Shown here piece by piece: positions 8,013-16,527 of a DNA stretch of 64,000 nucleotides (position 1 is the first letter of the stretch; each line of letters opens with the position of its first letter). The stretch covers positions 1 to 64,000 of the forward strand of contig JAIOZY010000015.1 in the NCBI GenBank assembly GCA_021740385.1, given 5' to 3'. Below the pieces are notes generated by a model, which was given only the letters and a program-made list of their open reading frames with translations, ran no database searches and was not told where the DNA came from. The DNA is from Prolixibacteraceae bacterium. GTDB taxonomy: Bacteria; Bacteroidota; Bacteroidia; Bacteroidales; Prolixibacteraceae. A program made the position numbers and the translations under genes.

Positions 8013-8786
8013 TTAGATTGCTGATTGATTTTCCCCGCGGGAAGAATTTGTGTTTTGTCGCTGCTTAACCGCTTCAAACATCATAATTCCCGCTGCCACC
8101 GAAACGTTTAATGATCCGATACGTCCATGCAAGGGTATTGTCACCAATTCATCGGCAATTTTTAACAAATCATCTGAGATACCTTTATCTTCAGCCCCCA
8201 TTATCAACGTACAGGGCAAGTTGTAATTGGTTTCGCAATAGAGCGCAGCGGTTTTTTCGGTTGCTGCAATAAGCTTAATACCGTTTTCCTTTAAGGTTTG
8301 GAGCGCCTGTAACGGATTTTTTACCTTGCATACCGGCACAAAATGCAGTGCGCCTGCCGATGTTTTTACCGCGTCGGAACCAATTTGTGCCGAACGGGTT
8401 TCCGGAATAATTACCGCATGAACACCCGCGCATTCGGCCGTACGTACAATGGCACCAAAATTTCGAACATCGGTAAGCTGGTCGAGGTAGAGAAAAAAAG
8501 GCGTTTCACCCTTTTCGTATGTCCGGGTTACAATCTCTTCAAGATCGAAAAAAGGCACCGGCGATAAAAAAGCGATCACCCCCTGGTGGTTTTTCCGGGT
8601 TATCCGGTTCAGTTTTTCCTCGGGCACTTTCCGTGTATTAATATTGTGCAGGCTTACCAGCTCGTAAAGCTCCTGCACCGTTCCCTCTTTCAAGCCTTTC
8701 TTCAGCAAAAGTTTATCGATAGTTTTACCCGATTTGATGGCCTCGATAACCGGCCGTGTGCCAAAGATAAAATCACTTTTTTCCAT
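8013..8786 (-). CDS. rlmB: 23S rRNA (guanosine-2'-O-)-methyltransferase RlmB / TrmH-family SPOUT enzyme
   Basis: AdoMet-dependent 2'-O-ribose methyltransferase of rRNA. The 257-residue protein has an N-terminal substrate-binding domain (FIFGTRPVIEAI) and a C-terminal SPOUT knot with motif 1 DVRNFGAIVRTAECAG at 106-121 (Asn and Arg present), motif 2 IMGAEDKGIS near 195 and motif 3 IPLHGRIGSLNVSVA near 218-232. This layout and length fit RlmB. The last 15 residues are a short polar tail. The gene starts eight bases after the ABC-F gene, so both ribosome-associated proteins probably share a transcript. Confidence 0.88.
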   Translation of the reverse strand: MEKSDFIFGTRPVIEAIKSGKTIDKLLLKKGLKEGTVQELYELVSLHNINTRKVPEEKLNRITRKNHQGVIAFLSPVPFFDLEEIVTRTYEKGETPFFLYLDQLTDVRNFGAIVRTAECAGVHAVIIPETRSAQIGSDAVKTSAGALHFVPVCKVKNPLQALQTLKENGIKLIAATEKTAALYCETNYNLPCTLIMGAEDKGISDDLLKIADELVTIPLHGRIGSLNVSVAAGIMMFEAVKQRQNTNSSRGENQSAI

Positions 8787-8794
8787 ACCCTAAT

Positions 8795-10741
8795 TTACCA
8801 TGTTTTTTTCGATTTCCATTCATCGAGTTCTTCAACCGATATTTCCCATTCATATAAAATTTGTTCGTGCTGGTGTTTGGCTTTTTCATAATCGGAAAAG
8901 AGCTTTTCATCGGCACCATCCGGTTTGCTCATTTTTTCTTCCATTTGTGCAATTGCTGTTTCAAGCCCGGCAATTTTTTCTTCACGTTCCTTTATTTGTT
9001 TTTCTGCCCGTTTAATTTGCCGGTTTATTTCCTTTTTTTCTTCAAAACCCACTTCGTCAACATCCTTTTTTTGAGTTGAATTTATCCCGGTTATGTTTGC
9101 CGTTTTGTTTTTCCGTTCAAGTTCACTCAGCGATTCAATTTTCCTTTTCCGGATAAAATCGTAAATACCACCCAGGTGCTGTTTTATTTTTTTGTCCCGG
9201 AATTCATACACGCAATCAACCAACCCATCGAGGAATTCCCGGTCGTGAGAAACAACCAACACCGTACCGGTGAAATTCACCAGGGCCTGCTTCAGTATTT
9301 CTTTCGAGCGCATGTCGAGGTGGTTAGTCGGTTCGTCAAGTACCAAAAAGTTGAATGGTTCAAGCATAAGCCTCACCATGGCAAGCCGGGTACGTTCGCC
9401 TCCCGAGAGCACTTTCACTTTCTTGTCCACCTCATCGCCCGAGAACATAAAGGCACCCAGTATGTCCCGAATTTTTGTACGCACATCGCCAACCGCCACT
9501 TTGTCGATGGTTTCGAGCACGGTAACTTCACCGTCGAGCAAGTCGGCCTGGTTTTGTGCAAAGTACCCGATTTTAACATTGTGGCCAATTTTCATTTGCC
9601 CCGTGTAGTCCAGTTCGTTCATAATAACCCTTGCCAGGGTTGTTTTTCCTTCGCCGTTTTTACCAACGAAAGCAATTTTCTCACCCTGCTCAATGGTCAG
9701 ATCAATGTTTTTTAGTACTTCTAACTTTCCGTATGACTTGCCCAGGTTTCTGATTTCGGCAACAAGTTTTCCCGACCGGGGTGCATCGGGGAAGCGGATG
9801 TTCAGGTGGCGGGTGTCTTCTTCTTCAATTTCAATGCGGTCGACTTTTTCAAGCTGTTTGATTCGCGACTGCACCTGCACGGCTTTTGTTGCCTTGTAAC
9901 GGAACCGTTCAATGAATGTTTCGGTATCCTGAATCATTTTTTGCTGGTTGCGGAAGGCAGCCAGTTGTTGTTCGCGTTGTTCGTTTCTGAGTTTCACAAA
10001 ACCGGTATAATTGGTTTTGTAATCGTAAATTTTTCCCAGCGATATCTCAATAGTACGGATGGTTACGTTATCGAGAAAAGCTTTATCGTGCGAGACCAGG
10101 ATAATGGCACCTGCATAATTTTTCAGGAATTCCTCGATCCATTGGATCGATTCAATGTCAAGATGGTTGGTGGGTTCGTCGAGCAACAGCAGGTCGGGTT
10201 TTTGAAGCAACAGCTTGGCCAGCTCGATGCGCATGCGCCAGCCACCGCTGAATTCGGAAGTGGGACGCTGAAAATCTGAGCGTGAAAAGCCCAGCCCTAA
10301 CAGGGTTTGTTCAATATCGGCATGAAAAGTATGGCCGCCCATCAGGTTAAAATGATCGGTCAGGTCGGTTGCTTTTTGTATCAGTTCATGGTATCCCTCC
10401 GAGTCGTAATCGGTACGCGTGGCCATTTGCTGGTTCAGCTTTTCTATCTTTTTCTCAATGGCAAGGAGGTGGTCAAATGCCTTTTCGGTTTCTTTAATTA
10501 CCGTGCGGCTGTTTGAAAGATTCATGGTTTGTGGCAGATAGCCCAGCCTGGTATCTTTTGGCACAACAACAGTCCCCTCAGATGGGGATTGCAAGCCGGC
10601 AAGCATTTTCAGCAACGTGGTTTTCCCTGCACCGTTTTTCCCTGTAAGGCCAATACGGTCGCGCGGGTTCACTTTAAACGTGATCCCTTTGAAAAGTTCG
10701 AAACCGCCAAAATTCAGAAAAACCTGTTCTGCTGATACCAT
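8795..10741 (-). CDS. ABC-F family ATPase, YheS-like
   Basis: A soluble protein with two fused ATP-binding cassettes and no membrane domain, as in ribosome-binding ABC-F translation factors. Walker A GKNGAGKTT is at 34-42 and GKNGEGKTT near 360; both signature/Walker B blocks are intact (FSGGWRMRIELAK, LLLLDEPTNHLD; LSGGERTRLAM, LVLDEPTNHLD). The interdomain linker FIERFRYKATKAVQVQSRIK and the C-terminal charged coiled coil (about 545-648) match the E. coli YheS type, also by length (648). It likely acts at the ribosomal E site; a resistance role is not indicated. It is followed by rlmB after eight bases. Confidence 0.88.
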   Translation of the reverse strand: MVSAEQVFLNFGGFELFKGITFKVNPRDRIGLTGKNGAGKTTLLKMLAGLQSPSEGTVVVPKDTRLGYLPQTMNLSNSRTVIKETEKAFDHLLAIEKKIEKLNQQMATRTDYDSEGYHELIQKATDLTDHFNLMGGHTFHADIEQTLLGLGFSRSDFQRPTSEFSGGWRMRIELAKLLLQKPDLLLLDEPTNHLDIESIQWIEEFLKNYAGAIILVSHDKAFLDNVTIRTIEISLGKIYDYKTNYTGFVKLRNEQREQQLAAFRNQQKMIQDTETFIERFRYKATKAVQVQSRIKQLEKVDRIEIEEEDTRHLNIRFPDAPRSGKLVAEIRNLGKSYGKLEVLKNIDLTIEQGEKIAFVGKNGEGKTTLARVIMNELDYTGQMKIGHNVKIGYFAQNQADLLDGEVTVLETIDKVAVGDVRTKIRDILGAFMFSGDEVDKKVKVLSGGERTRLAMVRLMLEPFNFLVLDEPTNHLDMRSKEILKQALVNFTGTVLVVSHDREFLDGLVDCVYEFRDKKIKQHLGGIYDFIRKRKIESLSELERKNKTANITGINSTQKKDVDEVGFEEKKEINRQIKRAEKQIKEREEKIAGLETAIAQMEEKMSKPDGADEKLFSDYEKAKHQHEQILYEWEISVEELDEWKSKKTW

Positions 10742-10760
10742 TTATATTGAATCTGGGGTG

Positions 10761-10768
10761 CAAAGATA
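10761..10768 (-). promoter_or_regulatory. -7 element for the ABC-F/rlmB operon
   Basis: The minus strand reads TATCTTTG, an exact TAnnTTTG match, about 20 bases before the ABC-F ATG. No clear TTTG is seen at -33. A short leader is implied. Confidence 0.45.
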
Positions 10769-11022
10769 AAAGAAATGTTGGTACTTTATTTTTTGTGACT
10801 TTGCTACTTCCAATTGTTCATGCGTGAAGATTGTGTTAATTGTTTTAATATTATTTTCAGAAAAAAAGAATCTCCATTTACCGATTGTATTCTACTACTC
10901 ACCCATGTTTATCCCATGTTAACGATTATTAGCAGATTGAAGTGTAACTTTTCGTGTTACAAACTGTCATATTGGGTGAAAACAAAAAAATAATAATTGA
11001 AAAAAATTTAAAAATTATAGTC

Positions 11023-11277
11023 ATGAAAACACAAATCTTTCTTATCGCAGCAACCTTGTTTTTTGCAACACAGTTTTTGAGCAACGAAAATCACGCAGCT
11101 AACGTCAGTTTTAATGTCGAAGTCGAAGAACAATTAGTCATTGAAGATTGGATGACAAACGATGCTTTATGGGGTATTGCCCCTGAAAAGGAATTCAAGT
11201 TTGAATCCAACGTCGTAGAAGAAGAAGAATTGGTTATAGAGGATTGGATGACCGATGATGATTTGTGGAGGCTTTAA
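11023..11277 (+). CDS. small secreted acidic protein with duplicated EDWM motif
   Basis: I do not recognise a named family. From the ATG at 11023 the product has 84 residues: a signal peptide (1 to about 25, MKTQIFLIAATLFFATQFLS) and a mature part of about 60 residues that is almost entirely two copies of one motif, EEQLVIEDWMTNDALW at 35-50 and EEELVIEDWMTDDDLW at 67-82, 32 residues apart. Both copies are strongly acidic and end in Trp. No cysteines are present. A rho-independent terminator follows, and the gene stands alone, so it is expressed as its own unit. It could be a periplasmic binding peptide, a structural or metal-binding peptide, or a precursor of processed peptides; no function is assigned. 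Confidence 0.7.
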   Translation: MKTQIFLIAATLFFATQFLSNENHAANVSFNVEVEEQLVIEDWMTNDALWGIAPEKEFKFESNVVEEEELVIEDWMTDDDLWRL

Positions 11278-11326
11278 TCTGAGTTAACCGTGCATTGAAG
11301 CCAATATCATTTGCTTCAAAATTAAG

Positions 11327-11359
11327 AAGGGGCTGTCGGCAGGCAGTCCCTTTTTCTTT
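11327..11359 (+). terminator. rho-independent terminator of the small EDWM gene
   Basis: AAGGGGCTG (11327-11335) pairs with CAGTCCCTT (11344-11352) with one G-T wobble, followed by a T-rich run (TTTTTCTTTTTT). It lies about 50 bases after the stop codon. Confidence 0.8.
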
Positions 11360-11386
11360 TTTGCACACCCGGGTTATGAAGTGGTC

Positions 11387-11854
11387 TTATTCTTCCCCGT
11401 TACTGAAATCGGGCTCTATTTTTGCCTTTTCTTCAAAGTAAGGAAAAACATCGGCAATGGTACTGAGTTGTATGCTTTCAACCACGTAAGGGATAACCAT
11501 GTACGACAAACCCTCGTCGAGTTTTTTAAGGGCATCGTTTATGTCGTTGGCTAAAATCAGAATATAATTCGACACCTTTTTCTCTTTTCCCGCCTCTTCG
11601 TCAATGGTTATTAGACTGATTTTTGCTTTGAAATACCATTCACCATCAACCGATAGCACTTCGGTAATGTTCGATTTTTTAATGTTCATTACCTCAAACT
11701 CGCCGCGGGTTATTTCATTCATTTGTTTAATAATGCGGCTTTCGGCATCGGTATACGAAACAGCATCCAGCAAGTAATTGTCGTTCACTTTTCTTTCTTG
11801 CCCGCCCTGATCAATTTTCAGGTAACGCACTTTACATTCGAACCAGGTTTGCAT
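11387..11854 (-). CDS. DUF4494 family protein
   Basis: A 155-residue Bacteroidota-specific protein of unknown role. The start at MQTWFECKVRYLKI is chosen because the family begins with this WFECKVRY segment and because a promoter element sits just ahead of it. Further family-like blocks are YLLDAVSYTDAESRIIKQM and TRGEFEVMNIKKSNITEV, then a strand-rich half and an acidic tail. There is no signal peptide or membrane helix, so it is probably cytoplasmic. It stands alone between the small EDWM gene (convergent) and the LacI-type regulator. Confidence 0.8.
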   Translation of the reverse strand: MQTWFECKVRYLKIDQGGQERKVNDNYLLDAVSYTDAESRIIKQMNEITRGEFEVMNIKKSNITEVLSVDGEWYFKAKISLITIDEEAGKEKKVSNYILILANDINDALKKLDEGLSYMVIPYVVESIQLSTIADVFPYFEEKAKIEPDFSNGEE

Positions 11855-11874
11855 AATTTGATTGTTTTGGCCGG

Positions 11875-11882
11875 CAAAATTA
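11875..11882 (-). promoter_or_regulatory. -7 element for the DUF4494 gene
   Basis: The minus strand reads TAATTTTG, an exact TAnnTTTG match, 20 bases before the chosen ATG; a TTG lies 18 bases upstream (plus-strand CAA at 11901-11903). It supports the internal start at 11854. Confidence 0.45.
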
Positions 11883-12026
11883 ACAGAATATTTCTTCCGG
11901 CAATGTAGCTGGCTATACAATATTATAATTGTTCAAAAACGGGTATGGTTTTGAAGATTCCCCCAACCCGTTCGCTTTCTGATGGTGAGTTCATTTGAAT
12001 TCATCAACCGGTTGCAAAAAATATTT

Positions 12027-13043
12027 TTATTTTTTCAGTGTTGACCCCCGCACAATCAGTTCGGCCCTTAAAACAACTTTATTCGTAATGGTGAGCGGCG
12101 AATTCCCGTTTAAATGGTTAATCATTAATTTTGAAACCAGTTCGCCCATTTCGTAGCCCTGGTAATTAACGGTTGTTAAGTTTGGTTCAACCAGCTGTGA
12201 AATGGGGTCGTTGTTAAAGCCGGCAAAAGCAATTTGTTCGGGTATTTTAACGCCATTCATTTTTAAATGTTTCATACAGCCGGCAGCACATGCATCGTTG
12301 GCAACAAACAAACCATCGGGTTTATTCTTCATTTTCAGTATTTTTTTTGCCACTTCAATCCCGCTTTCAATGCTCAAATCGGTTTCAATAATCAATTCAG
12401 GATCAACGGGAATGTTGTTTTCCGAAAGCGCCATCTTGTAACCGTTAAAGCGGTCTGCATATACATTACGGTTTCGATTGCCCCCGATGTGCATAATACG
12501 CTTACATCTCTGCCCGATCATGTGGTTTGTGGTTTCATAAGCCATTTGCAGGTTATCGATCACAACGTTTACACAATCCATGCAATCGCTTACACGATCG
12601 AAAAACAACAAGGGTATTTTTTTCCTGAAGAATGGCGAGAAGTGATCCATGCTTACCGTGTCGGAGGCAAGCGAAACAATTAACCCGTCAACACGGCTGT
12701 TGTAAAGGGTAAGTGCATTTGTTTTCTCCTTTTTTGCCGACTCAAACGACTGTGTAATAATAAGGTTATACCCGTTTTCACTTGCAATTTTTTCGATACC
12801 GGCCAATACGGTCGACATAAAATTACTGTCGAGGCGTGGCACAATAACACCCAGGGTTGAAGTGCGTTTGGTCCGTAGGTTGCTTGCAAACGTGTTGGTG
12901 CGGTAACCCATCTCTTCAGCTTTCTGCCTTATTTTCTTTTTCATTTTTTCGCTTATCGACGGGTGGTTTTTCAACCCCCGGCTCACGGTTGCAGGCGATA
13001 CTTTCAATTCTGAAGCGATATCGTATATGGTTACTTCTTTCAT
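12027..13043 (-). CDS. LacI-family transcriptional regulator of the PUL
   Basis: A 338-residue regulator with the LacI helix-turn-helix at 4-25 (TIYDIASELKVSPATVSRGL), the hinge region (SNLRTKRTSTLGVIVPRL, about 55-72) and a periplasmic-binding-protein-like sugar domain to the C-terminus (GLIVSLASDT, PDGLFVANDACAAGCM, AFAGFNNDPISQLVEPNLTTV). It is divergent from susC, and an almost perfect LacI-type operator lies over the susC promoter, so local control of the polysaccharide locus by a breakdown sugar is the natural reading. Use of a LacI protein instead of a hybrid two-component system or SusR is one of the known PUL control modes. Effector sugar unknown. Confidence 0.9.
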   Translation of the reverse strand: MKEVTIYDIASELKVSPATVSRGLKNHPSISEKMKKKIRQKAEEMGYRTNTFASNLRTKRTSTLGVIVPRLDSNFMSTVLAGIEKIASENGYNLIITQSFESAKKEKTNALTLYNSRVDGLIVSLASDTVSMDHFSPFFRKKIPLLFFDRVSDCMDCVNVVIDNLQMAYETTNHMIGQRCKRIMHIGGNRNRNVYADRFNGYKMALSENNIPVDPELIIETDLSIESGIEVAKKILKMKNKPDGLFVANDACAAGCMKHLKMNGVKIPEQIAFAGFNNDPISQLVEPNLTTVNYQGYEMGELVSKLMINHLNGNSPLTITNKVVLRAELIVRGSTLKK

Positions 13044-13253
13044 GAGGCTTTTGATTTTTTCTTACGTGTTAAATATGTAGTTGTTACAGTCAGCAAACAA
13101 AATTGGCCAACAGGAGGTTAAACATATAAAAAATACCTGTTTCATGAAATTATTCTTCAAAATTTCGGGCTGCATATCCATTATTGGTATCTAATAATCC
13201 AACAAAAAAGAGAAATGCTCATGTAAAAATACAGAAGAAAATTAAAAATAATA

Positions 13254-13267
13254 TGCAATCGGTTGCG
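13254..13267. promoter_or_regulatory. LacI-type operator upstream of susC
   Basis: TGCAATCGGTTGCG has half-sites GCAA and TTGC around a central CG, the usual shape of LacI-family operators (GCAA-n-CG-n-TTGC). It lies in the divergent region between the LacI-type gene and susC and overlaps the proposed susC -33 element, so a bound repressor would block transcription. Confidence 0.65.
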
Positions 13268-13293
13268 TAAAATTGAATTATTTTTCATATTTG
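13262..13293 (+). promoter_or_regulatory. proposed promoter of the PUL operon (susC)
   Basis: CATATTTG at 13286-13293 differs from TAnnTTTG only in its first base, and GTTG at 13262-13265 is 20 bases upstream as a -33 element. Transcription would start near 13300, which excludes the upstream TTG at 13263 as the susC start. Confidence 0.45.
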
Positions 13294-13337
13294 TTACCGC
13301 TAATTTCAAATTTGAACATTATCTAACTATACAATCT

Positions 13338-16300
13338 ATGAAAAATGAATTAAAAATCAGGAAGAAAAATGCTTCCATGAAAGCTACATTCAGTTTGCCT
13401 TTTATTTCATTTGCCCTATCGTTGTTTTTTATTTTCTGCATAAGCTCCTCAGCTTTTGCCGATAATAACGATACGAAAAGGCAGGAAAGTGAGCTAACAG
13501 ACAACCTTAATGAAGCGCTTCCTCAGCAAAAGACCATTACAGGTAAGGTAGTTGATGAAGACGGTATCTCACTCCCCGGGGTATCTGTAATTGTTAAAGG
13601 TTCTACCATAGGAACAATTACCGATACCGACGGTATGTATTCTTTAAATGTACCGGCTTCGGCCCGGAAACTTGAATTTTCATTTATCGGGATGTTGCCC
13701 AAAGAAGTTGAAATTGGTACAAATACGCAAATTAACGTTACCATGGAACAGGGCATCATTAACCTTGAAGAAGTGGTTGCAATCGGTTACGGTTCCATGG
13801 AGAGAAATAACGTAACGGGTGCCATCTCATCAATCAAGGCCGAAGAAATCATTAAAGCTCCTGTTCCGAATGTTGTTGAAGCACTCAGGGGACAGGTAGC
13901 CGGTGTGAAAGTATCGCGTACAAGTGGCCAGCCCGGTTCGGGTGTTGAATTCCTCATTCGTGGTAAAAACTCGCTGACTTCCGGGAACGACCCGTTGATT
14001 GTAATCGACGGTGTACCAAATACCGGCGGTAACCTGGCCGAGATCAACACAGCCGACATTGCTACCATAAACATCCTCAAAGATGCTGCTGCAGCATCAA
14101 TTTACGGGGCCAGTGGTGCCAACGGGGTTGTGCTTATCACCACCAAAAATGGCCTTAGCGGAAAACCAACCTTTAGCGTTGAAGCCAGCTACGGAACCGT
14201 AGACCTTTCCATGAAACCCGAAATGTACGACGGACCGGGATACTTCCAACTGGTATACGATGCCGCTGTTGGGCGCGGAAGCTCAAAACTCGATACAGCC
14301 CAGTTGCTCGATCCCATTGAAGCGAAAAACCTGCGGGAAGGTAACTCCATCGACTGGCACGACATGCTTCTGGAACAGGGGAATACCAAAAACGTGAGCC
14401 TATCGCTCTCGGGCGGTACCGATAAATTCCATTACTACATGAACGGCGATGTTTACATGGAAAAAGGGATTGCACCAAAATCGACATACGACCGGTTTTC
14501 GTTCCGCGTAAACACCGATTATTCGCCTTACGATTTCCTCACTGTAGGTGCACGTGTACAACTGTCGAAAAGCCTGGCCGATGAGACCAGCCTTACCCTG
14601 GGACACTGGGGCGGAGCCGACTTTGGCGCTTACGTGTCGAACTCGCCACTAGGAAGCCTTTATAACGATGAAGGCCAGATGATGCCTACCGTTACCGGCG
14701 ACCAGTTCCAGTACAATAACTTATGGAGGTATAACGAATCGGATGTTCACCGCAACCGTTCTAGGGTGTATGTTAACCCCTGGCTTGAGTTGAAAATACT
14801 TGACGGCCTCACATACAAGATGAATACCTTTGCTGAAGAACGCGTACAGGAATATTCCTTGTTTTATTCGTCACTCTATACCATTTCGGCACTGGATAAT
14901 CCGCCATCGAACAACCAAATGACCTATGAAACAGGTAAAACCATGACTTACCTGTGGGACAATATCCTGAATTACCGGAAGGAATTTGGCGCCCACTCTG
15001 TTGACGCTACATTCGTATACGGTATCCAGTCACTCGATGCCTATACACTCAGAGCCGAAGGCGAAGGTTCATCAACCGACCTGCTATTATTTTACGACCT
15101 CAACGGTGTACCATCAGAAAAATCACAGGTAAGCCTTACGCCAAACCAATGGGGCAAAGAATATTATGTTGGTCGTGTTGGTTACGGTTATGATGAAAGG
15201 TACAACGTTACCCTGACCATACGCCGCGACGGATCGTCGAAATTTGGCCCCGATAACCGTTACGGTTATTTCCCCTCGGCGGCTGCCGCATGGAACATGC
15301 ACAATGAAGGCTTTATGAGCGGTATCGGGGTGTTGGACGTATTAAAATTACGGGTCAGTTACGGTGTGATGGGTAACGACAACATCCGAAATTTTGCGTA
15401 CCTCGCCACAACAAACAATGCTTCGTATGTATTCAACGACAATGTGTATACCGGTAAAACCACCGATCCGAATAACCCCGGTAACCCCTACCTGAAATGG
15501 GAAACCAGTAAACAGTTAAATACCGGTCTCGATTTTGGTTTCTTTAAAAACAGGCTGAACGGTACAATTGATTACTTCAACACGCAAACCAGCGACCTGT
15601 TACTGACCGAAAAACTGGCCTCTCACACGGGAGCTGTCGAGGTAATAAGCAACGTGGGGCAAACCAAAAGCTGGGGTATTGAAGCCAGCGTAAACGGACG
15701 TATTTTAGATGGTGATTTTAAATGGGACATGGCCATTAACTGGGCCAAAGATGTTAATGAAATTGTGAGTATCAGCCGTTTTGGCACCGATGCCGAAGGC
15801 AATGTTATTAACGACCCGGCTAATGGATGGTTTGTAGGACAGGATATAGATGTGATTTACGATTATAAATATATTGGTGTTTATCAGCTGGGTGAAGAAG
15901 AACTGGCCGAACAGATGCACGGAAGCAGATGGGGGGCAGGAAAACCAAAAATTGCCGACCTTTCCGGCCCGGTAACCGATGAGAATCCCGAGGGCGGACC
16001 TGATGGTGAAATTTCGTCCGACGACCGTACCTTCCTCGGAAGCCCAACACCCGAATGGTATGGTGGTATTCGCAATACATTCTCATGGAAAGGTTTCGAA
16101 CTTACCATTCTGATCGAAGCCGTTCAGGGCGTTACTAAAATGAACGGTTATTACGGCAACCTCACCGGCCGGAACAACCAGATAGTGGTTGACTACTGGA
16201 CACCCGAAAACCCAACAAATGTATGGCCTCAGCCCAATTCATCCGATGCTTTTGGCTCGTTCTTCGATGCTGCCCGGATTAGGGATGCCTCATTTGTTTC

Positions 16301-16499
16301 TCTACGGAACATTTCATTCGGGTACAGCCTTCCGGCCAATATCCTGAAACGTACTCCCTTTAAAGGGCTATCGTTCTACATACGCGGTAATAACTTAATG
16401 TATTTTACCGATTATACCGATTCGTATTCTCCTGAAATCGATCCATGGGAATACCCCATTACCAAAACATGGAACATCAGTACCAGAATTACATTTTAA
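13338..16499 (+). CDS. susC: SusC-family TonB-dependent outer-membrane transporter
   Basis: Outer-membrane pore that pulls oligosaccharides into the periplasm with its SusD lid. From the ATG at 13338 (1053 residues) it has a charged N-terminus and signal peptide ending near SSSAFA, a carboxypeptidase-like regulatory domain (TGKVVDEDGISLPGVSVIVKG, about 70-150), a TonB-dependent plug (LRGQVAGVKVSRTSGQPGSG, PLIVIDGVP, ISAGVEVLKDAAA-type segment TINILKDAAAASIYGASGANG) and a long beta-barrel ending in an aromatic residue (STRITF). There is no STN domain, so it does not signal through an anti-sigma factor. An internal ATG at 13377 is an alternative start. susD follows after 28 bases. Confidence 0.95.
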   Translation: MKNELKIRKKNASMKATFSLPFISFALSLFFIFCISSSAFADNNDTKRQESELTDNLNEALPQQKTITGKVVDEDGISLPGVSVIVKGSTIGTITDTDGMYSLNVPASARKLEFSFIGMLPKEVEIGTNTQINVTMEQGIINLEEVVAIGYGSMERNNVTGAISSIKAEEIIKAPVPNVVEALRGQVAGVKVSRTSGQPGSGVEFLIRGKNSLTSGNDPLIVIDGVPNTGGNLAEINTADIATINILKDAAAASIYGASGANGVVLITTKNGLSGKPTFSVEASYGTVDLSMKPEMYDGPGYFQLVYDAAVGRGSSKLDTAQLLDPIEAKNLREGNSIDWHDMLLEQGNTKNVSLSLSGGTDKFHYYMNGDVYMEKGIAPKSTYDRFSFRVNTDYSPYDFLTVGARVQLSKSLADETSLTLGHWGGADFGAYVSNSPLGSLYNDEGQMMPTVTGDQFQYNNLWRYNESDVHRNRSRVYVNPWLELKILDGLTYKMNTFAEERVQEYSLFYSSLYTISALDNPPSNNQMTYETGKTMTYLWDNILNYRKEFGAHSVDATFVYGIQSLDAYTLRAEGEGSSTDLLLFYDLNGVPSEKSQVSLTPNQWGKEYYVGRVGYGYDERYNVTLTIRRDGSSKFGPDNRYGYFPSAAAAWNMHNEGFMSGIGVLDVLKLRVSYGVMGNDNIRNFAYLATTNNASYVFNDNVYTGKTTDPNNPGNPYLKWETSKQLNTGLDFGFFKNRLNGTIDYFNTQTSDLLLTEKLASHTGAVEVISNVGQTKSWGIEASVNGRILDGDFKWDMAINWAKDVNEIVSISRFGTDAEGNVINDPANGWFVGQDIDVIYDYKYIGVYQLGEEELAEQMHGSRWGAGKPKIADLSGPVTDENPEGGPDGEISSDDRTFLGSPTPEWYGGIRNTFSWKGFELTILIEAVQGVTKMNGYYGNLTGRNNQIVVDYWTPENPTNVWPQPNSSDAFGSFFDAARIRDASFVSLRNISFGYSLPANILKRTPFKGLSFYIRGNNLMYFTDYTDSYSPEIDPWEYPITKTWNISTRITF

Positions 16500-16527
16500 T
16501 GCATGAACATTTAAAAATTTGATCAAT

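Noticed and set aside
9176-9715. Long plus-strand frame inside the ABC-F gene
   Set aside because: Antisense shadow of a well-conserved two-cassette ATPase with no motif of its own.
13263-13337. Upstream TTG start for susC
   Set aside because: It lies inside the operator/promoter, encodes no signal peptide start, and the ATG at 13338 follows the proposed transcription start.
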